Of a DNA stretch of 14,848 bases, positions 6,506 to 12,496 are shown one piece after another. Below the pieces are notes generated by a model, which was given only the letters and a program-made list of their open reading frames with translations, was not told the origin of the DNA and ran no database searches. Location of the stretch: positions 1-14,848 of the forward strand of contig CAYFLU010000081.1 of NCBI GenBank assembly GCA_964343975.1, given 5' to 3'. The position numbers and the translations under genes are program-made. Origin of the DNA: SCUN01 sp964343975 (lineage in GTDB: Bacteria; Acidobacteriota; Vicinamibacteria; Vicinamibacterales; SCN-69-37). How positions within the stretch are numbered: position 1 is the first letter of the stretch; every line of letters starts with the position of its first letter.

Positions 6506-7454
6506 CGGCGGCGGCCTCCTCGACGACCACACGTGGGCGCGTGCCCGTCACCACACACGTCTGCACGCCGAACGGCAGTGTGACGGTTTCACCCGGCGTA
6601 TGGCCGGACGGCAGGCCGAAGAGCACCGGCCCCGGAAAGCCGTCAAGCGCCGTGCGCATCGCGTCGATGGCCGTTGGGGTGCCCGACGGCTCATCGCACC
6701 GCGGCATCTCGTTGCAGACGATCGCCGAGGCACGCGCCAGAATGCCCGCGAACTTGAGTTGGGTGATCATCCGGTCGAGCCGGTACGGCCGCTCGCCGAC
6801 TTCATCGAGAAAGAGCACGTGCCCTTCCGGCGGATCGAAGGCGTACGGCGTGCCGAGCGACGCACACAACTGCGTCAGGGTGCCCCCGAACAGCGGACCA
6901 CGGACATCACGTCCGCGCTGCAGCACCGACAGCTGCGGCCCCATGACATCGCCCACTTCGTGATCCAGCAAGGACGTCAGGAACGTCGTCGGATCGTACG
7001 CCTCCGGCCCTTTGGACAAACGCCCGTCGATCATCGGGCCGTGGATCGAGACGATCCCGGCGGTCTGATTGATCACCGTGTGCAGGGACGTCACGTCGCT
7101 GTAGCCGATGAAAGCCGTTCGACGCTCGCGCCACATCGCCATGTCGATGAGTGGCAAGGTCTGCACCGAACCGTAGCCGCCGCGAATCGCCATAATGGCG
7201 TCCACGTCCGTGCGGCGCAGCGCGTCACGAATCGAGGCCGCGCGGACCGCCGCCGTGCCGGCCACAAAACCCGACGCGTCAAAGACGCGAGGATCGACGT
7301 GGACGCGAAAGCCGAGTCGTTCGAGCTCGGCGATGCCCTTCTCACACTCCTCGCGGGGAAACGGGCTGGCCGGTGCCACGAGCGCAATCGTGGCGCCCGG
7401 ACGTACGGGCCGGATCTTGATCCAGCCTGCCGCCGTTTTCGGGCCTACCGCCAT
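6498..7454 (-). CDS. ldcA: LD-carboxypeptidase LdcA (peptidase family S66)
   Basis: LdcA removes the terminal D-Ala from recycled tetrapeptides in the cytoplasm, giving the tripeptide that Mpl uses. The 318-aa product shows the S66 pattern: 'GATIALVAPASP' (20-31), 'AIMAIRGGYGSVQTLPLID' (86-104), nucleophile S119 in 'GYSDVT', the Glu region 'FLDEVGERPYRLDRM' (215-229; E218 or E221) and His285 in 'GLPSGHTPGE'. There is no signal peptide, in line with a cytoplasmic salvage enzyme. The ATG overlaps the nagZ stop by 10 nt and the 3' end overlaps mpl by 8 nt, so the three are probably cotranslated. The S66 family also includes microcin-immunity proteins such as MccF, but the neighbours argue for LdcA. 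Confidence 0.9.
   Translation of the reverse strand: MAVGPKTAAGWIKIRPVRPGATIALVAPASPFPREECEKGIAELERLGFRVHVDPRVFDASGFVAGTAAVRAASIRDALRRTDVDAIMAIRGGYGSVQTLPLIDMAMWRERRTAFIGYSDVTSLHTVINQTAGIVSIHGPMIDGRLSKGPEAYDPTTFLTSLLDHEVGDVMGPQLSVLQRGRDVRGPLFGGTLTQLCASLGTPYAFDPPEGHVLFLDEVGERPYRLDRMITQLKFAGILARASAIVCNEMPRCDEPSGTPTAIDAMRTALDGFPGPVLFGLPSGHTPGETVTLPFGVQTCVVTGTRPRVVVEEAAAGE
6515..6521 (-). promoter_or_regulatory. Shine-Dalgarno GAGGAGG that sets the mpl start
   Basis: This is a perfect minus-strand GAGGAGG, 9 nt before GTG 6505 and inside the end of ldcA. It decides between this GTG and an upstream in-frame GTG (6532), which would add a nine-residue Pro/Arg-rich extension not expected in the family. 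Confidence 0.8.
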
Positions 7455-8524
7455 TGCGACATCGCCGCCGACAGCGCCTGATGTTCCTCGCAGCCGATGC
7501 GATCCATCGGGATGGTCGGCCGAGGCGCCTTCAGATGCTTGTGCTTCGTGCGCTCGGTTCGGCTGAGCGCGTCCTCGACGCGCTTCACCGACAAGCGGCC
7601 GGTCTCGACCGCTTTGACGACAGCTTCGAGGGCGCCCACCTGAGCGTCGGGCGGTTCATTACACAGGAGCACCGCATCGCATCCGGCCGCAATCGACTGC
7701 ACCATGGCTTCGCCAAGTCCGGTCGATGCGCTGATCGCCTTCATGCCGAGATCGTCGCTGATAACGACGCCGTTGAAGCCGAGCGTTTTCTTCAGGAGAC
7801 CGTCGATGATGACCGGCGACAGCGTGGCGGGGCGTTCGGCATCGAGCGCGGGCACCAGCACGTGCGCCGTCATGATGGTGGCCACATCGGCCGCGATGGC
7901 CGCGCGGAACGGTGCCAGCTCCACCTCGCGCAAGCGCTCCGGCGACTGGTCGACGATCGGCAACTCGTAGTGCGAATCCGTGCTCGTGTCGCCATGACCG
8001 GGAAAATGCTTCCCGCTCGCCGCAATGCCCTCGGACTGCAGCGTCTCGATCAGCAGCGCACCGAGTCGTGCCACGACATCGGCTTTCTCCGACAGCGCAC
8101 GATCGCCAATGACCGGGTTCTTCGGATTCGTGTGGATGTCCAACACGGGGGCGTAGTCGAGATTGATGCCAACCGCCCGAAGCTCCGTCGCCAGTGCCGT
8201 CGCGAATCGTCGCACAAGCGCGTCATCGCCGGCGCGGCCGAGGGTCTGCATCGTCGGCCATTCCGTGAAGGGGCGACGCAGACGCGCGACGCGGCCGCCT
8301 TCCTGATCCACGCTGATCCAGAGCGGCCAGTCGTGTGCCAGCGCGGCGCTTTCACGCGACAGCTCACGCACCTGCGCCGGCTCTTCGATGTTTCGGGCGA
8401 AGAAGATGACGCCACCGAGGTCGAATTCCCGCGCCATCGACCGCAGTTCGGGTGGCACCGAGGTTCCCGAGAAGCCGACGATGGCCAACTGGCCGATGCG
8501 GCGGCGCAATTCCCGCACTGACAT
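7445..8524 (-). CDS. nagZ: Beta-N-acetylglucosaminidase NagZ (glycoside hydrolase family 3)
   Basis: NagZ cleaves GlcNAc from GlcNAc-anhydroMurNAc peptides in the cytoplasm during wall recycling. The 359-aa protein has 'GGVIFFARNIEEPAQV' (37-52), 'PLWISVDQEGGRVARL' (67-82), 'LDYAPVLDIHTNPKNPVIGDR' region (122-142), 'GKHFPGHGDTSTDSH' (171-185) with the Asp183/His185 acid-base dyad on the flexible loop typical of NagZ, and nucleophile D257 in 'ISDDLGMKAI'. There is no signal peptide. The start is ATG 8524 (MSVREL); an ATG 9 nt upstream (8533) is possible but overlaps the -10 box. The frame stays open another 744 nt through the antisense of the kinase gene; that part is not coding. It is the first gene of the operon. 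Confidence 0.92.
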   Translation of the reverse strand: MSVRELRRRIGQLAIVGFSGTSVPPELRSMAREFDLGGVIFFARNIEEPAQVRELSRESAALAHDWPLWISVDQEGGRVARLRRPFTEWPTMQTLGRAGDDALVRRFATALATELRAVGINLDYAPVLDIHTNPKNPVIGDRALSEKADVVARLGALLIETLQSEGIAASGKHFPGHGDTSTDSHYELPIVDQSPERLREVELAPFRAAIAADVATIMTAHVLVPALDAERPATLSPVIIDGLLKKTLGFNGVVISDDLGMKAISASTGLGEAMVQSIAAGCDAVLLCNEPPDAQVGALEAVVKAVETGRLSVKRVEDALSRTERTKHKHLKAPRPTIPMDRIGCEEHQALSAAMSQWR

Positions 8525-8531
8525 GGCCGCC

Positions 8532-8537
8532 ATTATA
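8532..8537 (-). promoter_or_regulatory. Perfect -10 box (TATAAT) for nagZ-ldcA-mpl-murB-murA
   Basis: On the minus strand TATAAT ends at 8532, 7 nt before the A of ATG 8524. This predicts transcription starting at or within a base or two of the start codon, so nagZ mRNA would be leaderless. No convincing -35 or extended -10 is visible upstream (GCAGGT at 8555-8560). Confidence 0.6.
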
Positions 8538-8539
8538 AT
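8534..8539 (+). promoter_or_regulatory. Perfect -10 box (TATAAT) for the GHMP kinase gene
   Basis: The plus-strand TATAAT ends at 8539, 6 nt before GTG 8546, and overlaps four bases of the minus-strand -10 box inside the palindrome ATTATAAT. The -35 region is poor (TTCCCG at 8510-8515, spacing 18). A leaderless transcript is predicted. Confidence 0.6.
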
Positions 8540-8545
8540 CTGCAC

Positions 8546-9541
8546 GTGCGTATCACCTGCTCCGCGCCCACCCGCATCGACCTCGCGGGCGGCACCATCG
8601 ATATCTGGCCGTTGTATTTGTTCCATCCCCCGGCCGTGACCCTGAACGCGGCCATCAGCCTCCGGGCGCACTGCACGATCGAGTCGCGCAACGACCGACG
8701 CGTCGTGATCATCTCGGAAGACACGGGAGAGCGCGTGGAGGCCGACAACCCCGAGGCGCTCGGGGTGAAGACGCTCGCCCTGCCGGCGCGACTCGTGAAG
8801 CACTTCGGCGCGCGGGGCCTCACGCTCACAACGCGTTCCGACTCGCCCGTGGGTGCGGGGATCGCGGGCTCCTCGACGCTCAACATCGCACTCATCGCCG
8901 CGCTCGCCCGATTCACCCGGCAGGACCTCACCGCCGATGAACAACTGGAACTGGCGAAGAACATCGAAGCGCAAGTGATCGACGTGCCGACCGGCGTACA
9001 GGACTACCGGCCGGCCTTCTACGGTGGGGTCTCGGCCGTCGAGCTGTCGGTCACCGGCATCCGGCGGGTCCCCCTCGCCGTGGATCCCGTCGCTCTCGGA
9101 TCGCGCATCGTCCTTGCCTACACCGGCGCGACACGCAACTCGGGCATCAACAACTGGGACATGACGAAACGCCACATCGACGGCGAGGCCAGCGTCGTGG
9201 CGGCATTTGACAAGATCGCGGTCATTGCGCGGGACATGCGCGAGACGCTCGAGCGTGGCGACTGGCACGCGACCGGACAGGCACTGGCCGCGGAGTGGAC
9301 CAACCGCAAGCAGCTCGCGCCAGGCGTCACGACACCGGCGATTGACGACCTGCTGGCGCGCGCGGCATCAGCCGGTGCCTGGGCTGGCAAGGTGTGCGGC
9401 GCCGGCGGCGGCGGGTGCCTGTTCTGCCTGACCCCGCCCGAACGTCATGCGGACGTGAGCGCCGCACTCGCAGCGGGTGGCGCGCGCGTGCTGCCTTTCA
9501 CGATCGACACCGACGGCGTGCAGTTGACTGAGGAGGCGTGA
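8546..9541 (+). CDS. GHMP-family sugar kinase, substrate unknown
   Basis: This 331-aa protein is a GHMP-superfamily small-molecule kinase that uses ATP. Motif 1 is 'APTRIDLAGGTIDIWP' (7-22), motif 2 the phosphate loop 'SPVGAGIAGSSTLNIAL' (100-116), and motif 3 'GKVCGAGGGGCLF' (281-293). 'GVQDYRPAFYGGVSAVE' (150-166) resembles the catalytic-Asp segment (D153) of galactokinase and heptose-phosphate kinases. The nearest styles are the HddA-type heptose-7-phosphate kinase and galacto/fucokinase-like enzymes; I cannot fix the substrate. The start is GTG 8546, seven bases past a perfect -10 box, with no room for a Shine-Dalgarno sequence. It is divergent from nagZ, which releases GlcNAc and anhydroMurNAc peptides, so a wall-derived amino sugar is a reasonable but untested candidate. 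A 65-aa gene follows one base after its stop. Confidence 0.85.
   Translation: MRITCSAPTRIDLAGGTIDIWPLYLFHPPAVTLNAAISLRAHCTIESRNDRRVVIISEDTGERVEADNPEALGVKTLALPARLVKHFGARGLTLTTRSDSPVGAGIAGSSTLNIALIAALARFTRQDLTADEQLELAKNIEAQVIDVPTGVQDYRPAFYGGVSAVELSVTGIRRVPLAVDPVALGSRIVLAYTGATRNSGINNWDMTKRHIDGEASVVAAFDKIAVIARDMRETLERGDWHATGQALAAEWTNRKQLAPGVTTPAIDDLLARAASAGAWAGKVCGAGGGGCLFCLTPPERHADVSAALAAGGARVLPFTIDTDGVQLTEEA
9530..9536 (+). promoter_or_regulatory. Shine-Dalgarno GAGGAGG of the 65-aa gene
   Basis: A perfect GAGGAGG sits inside the last codons of the kinase gene, 6 nt before ATG 9543. It is strong support that the short downstream frame is translated. Confidence 0.8.
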
Positions 9542-9542
9542 G

Positions 9543-9740
9543 ATGAACGCGCTCGACGAGATCCGGAAGCTGTACTTCAACACGACGCGCGGCACGGTGA
9601 AGAAAGACATCATCCGCGCGATCGACTTGTTCAAGACCCTGAAGACCGAAGAGGAACGCGAGAAGGCCGCCGTGTTCATGGACGGCCTATCACAGATGCG
9701 TTCGGAGTGGGCGCAGGGGAAAAGCGCCCAGAGAGACTAG
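9543..9740 (+). CDS. Small conserved-looking hypothetical protein, 65 aa
   Basis: I do not recognise this protein. It is highly charged and probably all helical: 'MNALDEIRKLYFNTTRGTV' opens it, followed by 'KKDIIRAIDLFKTLKTEEER' with alternating hydrophobic and charged positions, and it ends in a polar tail. It has no Cys, membrane segment or signal peptide. The ATG lies one base after the kinase stop with a perfect Shine-Dalgarno sequence, so the pair is one transcription unit and translation is likely coupled. It could be a partner or regulator of the kinase, or simply cotranscribed. It ends 7 nt before the convergent rodZ stop. Confidence 0.75.
   Translation: MNALDEIRKLYFNTTRGTVKKDIIRAIDLFKTLKTEEEREKAAVFMDGLSQMRSEWAQGKSAQRD
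9708..9730 (+). terminator. Candidate hairpin at the end of the kinase operon
   Basis: TGGGCGC (9708-9714) pairs perfectly with GCGCCCA (9724-9730) around a 9-nt loop. It lies inside the last codons of the 65-aa gene, just before the convergent rodZ end. No U-tract follows, so a terminator role is only possible. Confidence 0.3.
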
Positions 9741-9747
9741 CGCCGGC

Positions 9748-10536
9748 TTACTTCCAGAACTGGCTGACGGTATCGGGCGTCACGCTGAACTTCTTCACCT
9801 CGCCGGGCGCCCCGATGGGCTTGGCGGGTTTCCCGTTCACCATCCAGTCGATCGCACCGGCATTGCCGACCGTCAACGTCATCTCGCGGTCGGCCTGAAA
9901 CGTCTGCGACTCGCCTTCCGTGAGATTGCGCGACAGCACCATGCGCCCGTCCGCGACCACCTGCACCCAGCAGCTCAACACCGCACGCAGCTGAACAGAG
10001 ACGGTCGTCGGCACCGGCTCGGCCGGCACGGTGGTGTCATTGGCTGACGGCGCCGGTGCTGCCGGCGTCTGCGGCGGTGTCGAGACCGGTGCGGGCGTCG
10101 GTTCGGTCACAACCTGAACCGCCGGCGCTTTCTTGCGCGCGACGGAGAAACGCCAGTAGCCGATCGCGCCGCCCAAGGCGATCACAAGGACGACGGCGAT
10201 GCCCTGTAGCCACTTGCCGGCCTTCCGTTGCCGCTCGAGAAATGCCCGGTCGTCGTCGGAAATTTCTGCGGAGAGCGACTCCCGTTCTGAGTTCGCTGCC
10301 GCGGCATCGGCCAGCTCGGTGTACTGGCGCACGGCCTCTTCCGGATCGAGACCCACTTCGATCGCGTACGCCCGAACGAAGGCCCGGCTGAAGATCCCGC
10401 CGGGCAAGCGCGAGAAGTCTCCGCGCTCCAGCGCTTCCAGCGCGACAACGGAGATCTTCGTGGAGGTCGCGATCTGCCGCAGCGAGACGCCGCGGGCCTC
10501 ACGCGCCTGCTTCAGCTGTTGGCCAAAATCACTCAT
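9748..10536 (-). CDS. rodZ: RodZ-like protein: cytoplasmic HTH, one TM segment, DUF4115 domain
   Basis: RodZ links the MreB cytoskeleton to the wall-elongation machinery across the inner membrane. The 262-aa protein has a Cro/C1-type HTH at about 4-70 ('GQQLKQAREARGVSLRQIA', then 'RLPGGIFSRAFVRAYA' typical of RodZ), a charged linker, one membrane helix (about 109-129, 'WLQGIAVVLVIALGGAIGYW'), a Pro/Ala/Thr-rich periplasmic spacer (137-177) and a DUF4115-type beta domain (about 178-258). It is slightly shorter than E. coli RodZ because of a short linker. It is the last gene of the minus-strand run, 48 nt after the ThiE/TenI gene, the largest gap in that run, so a separate promoter is possible; none is convincing by eye. 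No strong Shine-Dalgarno sequence is visible before ATG 10536. Confidence 0.85.
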   Translation of the reverse strand: MSDFGQQLKQAREARGVSLRQIATSTKISVVALEALERGDFSRLPGGIFSRAFVRAYAIEVGLDPEEAVRQYTELADAAAANSERESLSAEISDDDRAFLERQRKAGKWLQGIAVVLVIALGGAIGYWRFSVARKKAPAVQVVTEPTPAPVSTPPQTPAAPAPSANDTTVPAEPVPTTVSVQLRAVLSCWVQVVADGRMVLSRNLTEGESQTFQADREMTLTVGNAGAIDWMVNGKPAKPIGAPGEVKKFSVTPDTVSQFWK

Positions 10537-10584
10537 GTCTTCGGGAACTCGGATCTAGCACTGTACGTGACGGGTGCAGGCAGG

Positions 10585-11244
10585 TCAATCAACCAGAAAG
10601 ACGTATCTCGCCTGCTGCACCACCTCGGCCATCGACGGGCCAGACGCCGGCGGCAACAGAAATGAAATGCCCGCCACGCCTGCCGCACCCGCAGCGGCGC
10701 AGAGCGCCATGCGCTCCGGCGTCACTCCGCCGATGGCGACCACCGGGGCCGACGACGTGGCGGCCGCCGCCGACAAGGCCGCGAGACCATTCGGATGGAC
10801 GCCCGGCTTCGACGCCGTCTCGAACACGGTGCCAAATACCACGTAGTCGGCGCCGGTGGTCTGGCCAAGCTCGGTCGAGTCATGCGCGGACCGGCCAATC
10901 AGCCACGATGCTGGACAGGCCTGACGCATGCGCGCCACCGCGGGCCCCGTCGCCTTGAGATGCAGACCGTCGGCGCCCGCCGCCCATGCCACGTCGGCGC
11001 GATCATTGATCACGACGCGCGTGGCCGTTCCGGATGCGGCCTCGCGCACCCTGCTCGCCACATCGCACAACCACGCTGTTGGGAGGCCGGGTTCACGAAT
11101 CTGGATCAGGGGAACAGCGGCCGCCACGGCGGTGAGCAGAAATTCGGTGAGCGCGTTCGATTCGTCGCGCGCCGTCCGCGCATCCGGCGCCACTCGCCGC
11201 CGATCGGTGACGAGCACGAGGAACGGCCGCCAGGGCGCGCTCAC
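10585..11244 (-). CDS. ThiE/TenI-family protein (thiamine-phosphate synthase or thiazole tautomerase)
   Basis: This is a 219-aa TIM-barrel of the thiamine-phosphate synthase superfamily. Family segments seen: 'PLIQIREPG' (45-53), 'VVINDRADVAWAAGADGLHL' (77-96), 'IGRSAHDSTEL' (116-126), 'GADYVVFGTVFETASKPG' (131-148) and 'APVVAIGGVTPERM' (166-179). ThiE normally has IQ(L)REK and GP(I/V)FPT.TK; here the Lys is Pro52 and the second motif reads GTVFETASK, closer to Bacillus TenI (GHVFETD.K). Both functions belong to thiamine synthesis, and many database entries would call this thiE. The start is GTG 11244, in a GTGA overlap with the membrane-protein stop. No other thi gene or TPP riboswitch is visible in the window, so its place here may be coincidental. 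Confidence 0.82.
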   Translation of the reverse strand: MSAPWRPFLVLVTDRRRVAPDARTARDESNALTEFLLTAVAAAVPLIQIREPGLPTAWLCDVASRVREAASGTATRVVINDRADVAWAAGADGLHLKATGPAVARMRQACPASWLIGRSAHDSTELGQTTGADYVVFGTVFETASKPGVHPNGLAALSAAAATSSAPVVAIGGVTPERMALCAAAGAAGVAGISFLLPPASGPSMAEVVQQARYVFLVD

Positions 11245-11528
11245 GACGTCGGGCGAGCGGAATCGGAGGGGTGCCGCATCATGAACGCGCTGACGAGGTC
11301 ACGGAGGCCACCGAGCGCCGTCACGAGACCAATGCCCGACACGGCCCCGCGAACATAGGCGCTCGCCATCCACACGCCAAGCCACGGCAAGGCCACCGCA
11401 AAGTAATTGCGGTCCCACAGACCGGACCACGGCGCGAGCACGAGCAGAATGCCGGCCTCGATCAGATAGGCGGCGACGATCAGGCGGCTGAAGAAGCGAA
11501 TAGGGCCCTCAGGGATCGATGGTATCAA
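11241..11528 (-). CDS. Small membrane protein of unknown function, about 95 aa
   Basis: I do not recognise the family. The protein appears to have two membrane helices, around 'LIVAAYLIEAGILLVLAPW' and 'YFAVALPWLGVWMASAYV', plus a third weaker stretch 'AVSGIGLVTALGGLRDLVSAF', and ends in a polar tail. The start is uncertain. No ATG exists before the first helix. TTG 11528 gives MIPSIPEGP but overlaps rnhB by 20 nt and lacks a Shine-Dalgarno sequence. A rare ATT at 11501 follows GAGGG closely. The frame stays open upstream only as an rnhB shadow. It sits between rnhB and the ThiE/TenI gene, with the stop in a GTGA overlap, which argues that it is translated. Confidence 0.65.
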   Translation of the reverse strand: MIPSIPEGPIRFFSRLIVAAYLIEAGILLVLAPWSGLWDRNYFAVALPWLGVWMASAYVRGAVSGIGLVTALGGLRDLVSAFMMRHPSDSARPTS

Positions 11529-12141
11529 ACAGCGATGGTGGCCTGAACGAACGCCGATGCAGCGGCGAATAGCCGTGCTCGGCGACGGCCCGCAGATGCT
11601 CGGCGGTGGCGTAGCCCTTGTGCTGGTCGAAGCCATAGCGCGGGTCGCGCGCGTGGGCCTCGCACATCAGCCGATCGCGGGTCACTTTGGCGAGAATCGA
11701 TGCGGCCGCAATGGCGGTGGACTTCCGGTCGCCACCGATGACCGGCCGCTGCGCGATTGCCAGATCGGGCACACGCATGTGTCCATCGATCAGCGCCAAG
11801 CCAGGGATGGGGGTGAGCGCCTCGATGGCGCGGCGCATCGCGAGGAGCGAGGCGCGGAGGATGTTGATGCGGTCGATCTCGTCGGCGTCGACTACCGCGA
11901 CGGCCCACGTCACGGCCGCCCCGCGGATCTCGTCGAACAACGTCTCGCGGTCGACGGCCGACACGAGTTTCGAATCCGCGATGCCGGAGATCCGGATCGA
12001 CTCCGGCAACACGACGGCACCGGCGACAACGGGACCGGCTAGACAGCCGCGTCCCGCTTCGTCGGTGCCTGCAATGTGCGCGAATCCCAGCCGACGCGCC
12101 TCACGCTCGAGACTTCGCGTCGCACGCGGCCTGGGACTCAT
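11509..12141 (-). CDS. rnhB: Ribonuclease HII
   Basis: RNase HII cuts the RNA strand of RNA/DNA hybrids and removes single ribonucleotides from DNA. The 210-aa protein has the four metal-binding carboxylates: D27 and E28 in 'GTDEAGRGCLAGPVVAGAVV', D119 in 'ALIDG' and D156 in 'KVTRDRLM'. 'ADSKLVSAVDRETL' (56-69), 'IGGDRKSTAIAAASILAK' (135-152) and the C-terminal 'YGFDQHKGYATAEHL...GYSPLHRRSF' also fit. Length is normal. The ATG follows the rplS stop by 7 nt with a weak AAGG just upstream. rplS-rnhB adjacency is common in bacteria. Confidence 0.95.
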   Translation of the reverse strand: MSPRPRATRSLEREARRLGFAHIAGTDEAGRGCLAGPVVAGAVVLPESIRISGIADSKLVSAVDRETLFDEIRGAAVTWAVAVVDADEIDRINILRASLLAMRRAIEALTPIPGLALIDGHMRVPDLAIAQRPVIGGDRKSTAIAAASILAKVTRDRLMCEAHARDPRYGFDQHKGYATAEHLRAVAEHGYSPLHRRSFRPPSLFDTIDP

Positions 12142-12148
12142 GCGGACC

Positions 12149-12496
12149 TTACGCCGTGCGCTTCTGTTCCTTCATGCGCGCGGCCTTGCCCTTCAGGTCG
12201 CGGAGGAAGAAGAGCTTCGCGCGACGCACCTGGGCGCCACGGAGCACTTCGATCTTGTCGACCGTCGGCGAGTGCAGCGGGAAGATACGCTCAACGCCCT
12301 GACCGAACGACACCTTGCGCACCGTGAACGTCGAGCTCGCGCCCGCGCGGTGCATGCCGATCACGGTCCCTTCGAAGACCTGGATGCGCTCCTTGTCACC
12401 TTCGCGCACCTTCACGTGCACGCGCACCGTGTCACCCGACCGCATCGCCGGGCGTTCCACCATCTGGGCCTTCTCAAGAACATCCACTGCCTTCAT
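12149..12496 (-). CDS. rplS: 50S ribosomal protein L19
   Basis: This 115-aa protein of the 30S-50S interface has family hallmarks 'FRSGDTVRVHVKV'-type 'MRSGDTVRVHVKVREGDKER' (18-37), 'QVFEGTVIGMHRAGASSTFTVRKVS' region (39-63), 'GVERIFPLHSP' (67-77) and 'RRAKLFFLRDLKGKAAR' (91-107). Length is normal. AAGGAGA (12504-12510) precedes the ATG. The start overlaps the trmD stop as ATGA, so the pair is coupled, as is usual in rimM-trmD-rplS operons. Confidence 0.98.
   Translation of the reverse strand: MKAVDVLEKAQMVERPAMRSGDTVRVHVKVREGDKERIQVFEGTVIGMHRAGASSTFTVRKVSFGQGVERIFPLHSPTVDKIEVLRGAQVRRAKLFFLRDLKGKAARMKEQKRTA

Noticed and set aside
4721..6583. 620-aa open frame on the plus strand opposite murB and mpl
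   Set aside because: It is antisense to two genes with full family motifs, is full of Arg/His/Pro from GC-rich codon shadows, and shows no recognisable domain.
6492..7481. 329-aa plus-strand frame opposite ldcA
   Set aside because: It is a shadow of a gene with a complete S66 catalytic set; composition is Arg/His-rich with no motif.
7454..8521. 355-aa plus-strand frame opposite nagZ
   Set aside because: Shadow frame; the opposite strand holds all NagZ catalytic motifs.
8525..9268. N-terminal extension of the nagZ frame by about 248 residues
   Set aside because: It is the antisense of the GHMP kinase coding region, and NagZ starts naturally at MSVREL next to its -10 box; family length agrees.
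10537..10584. Possible extended -10 (TGCTAGATC) for rodZ on the minus strand
   Set aside because: Poor match to TATAAT and no -35 partner; too weak to report as a promoter.
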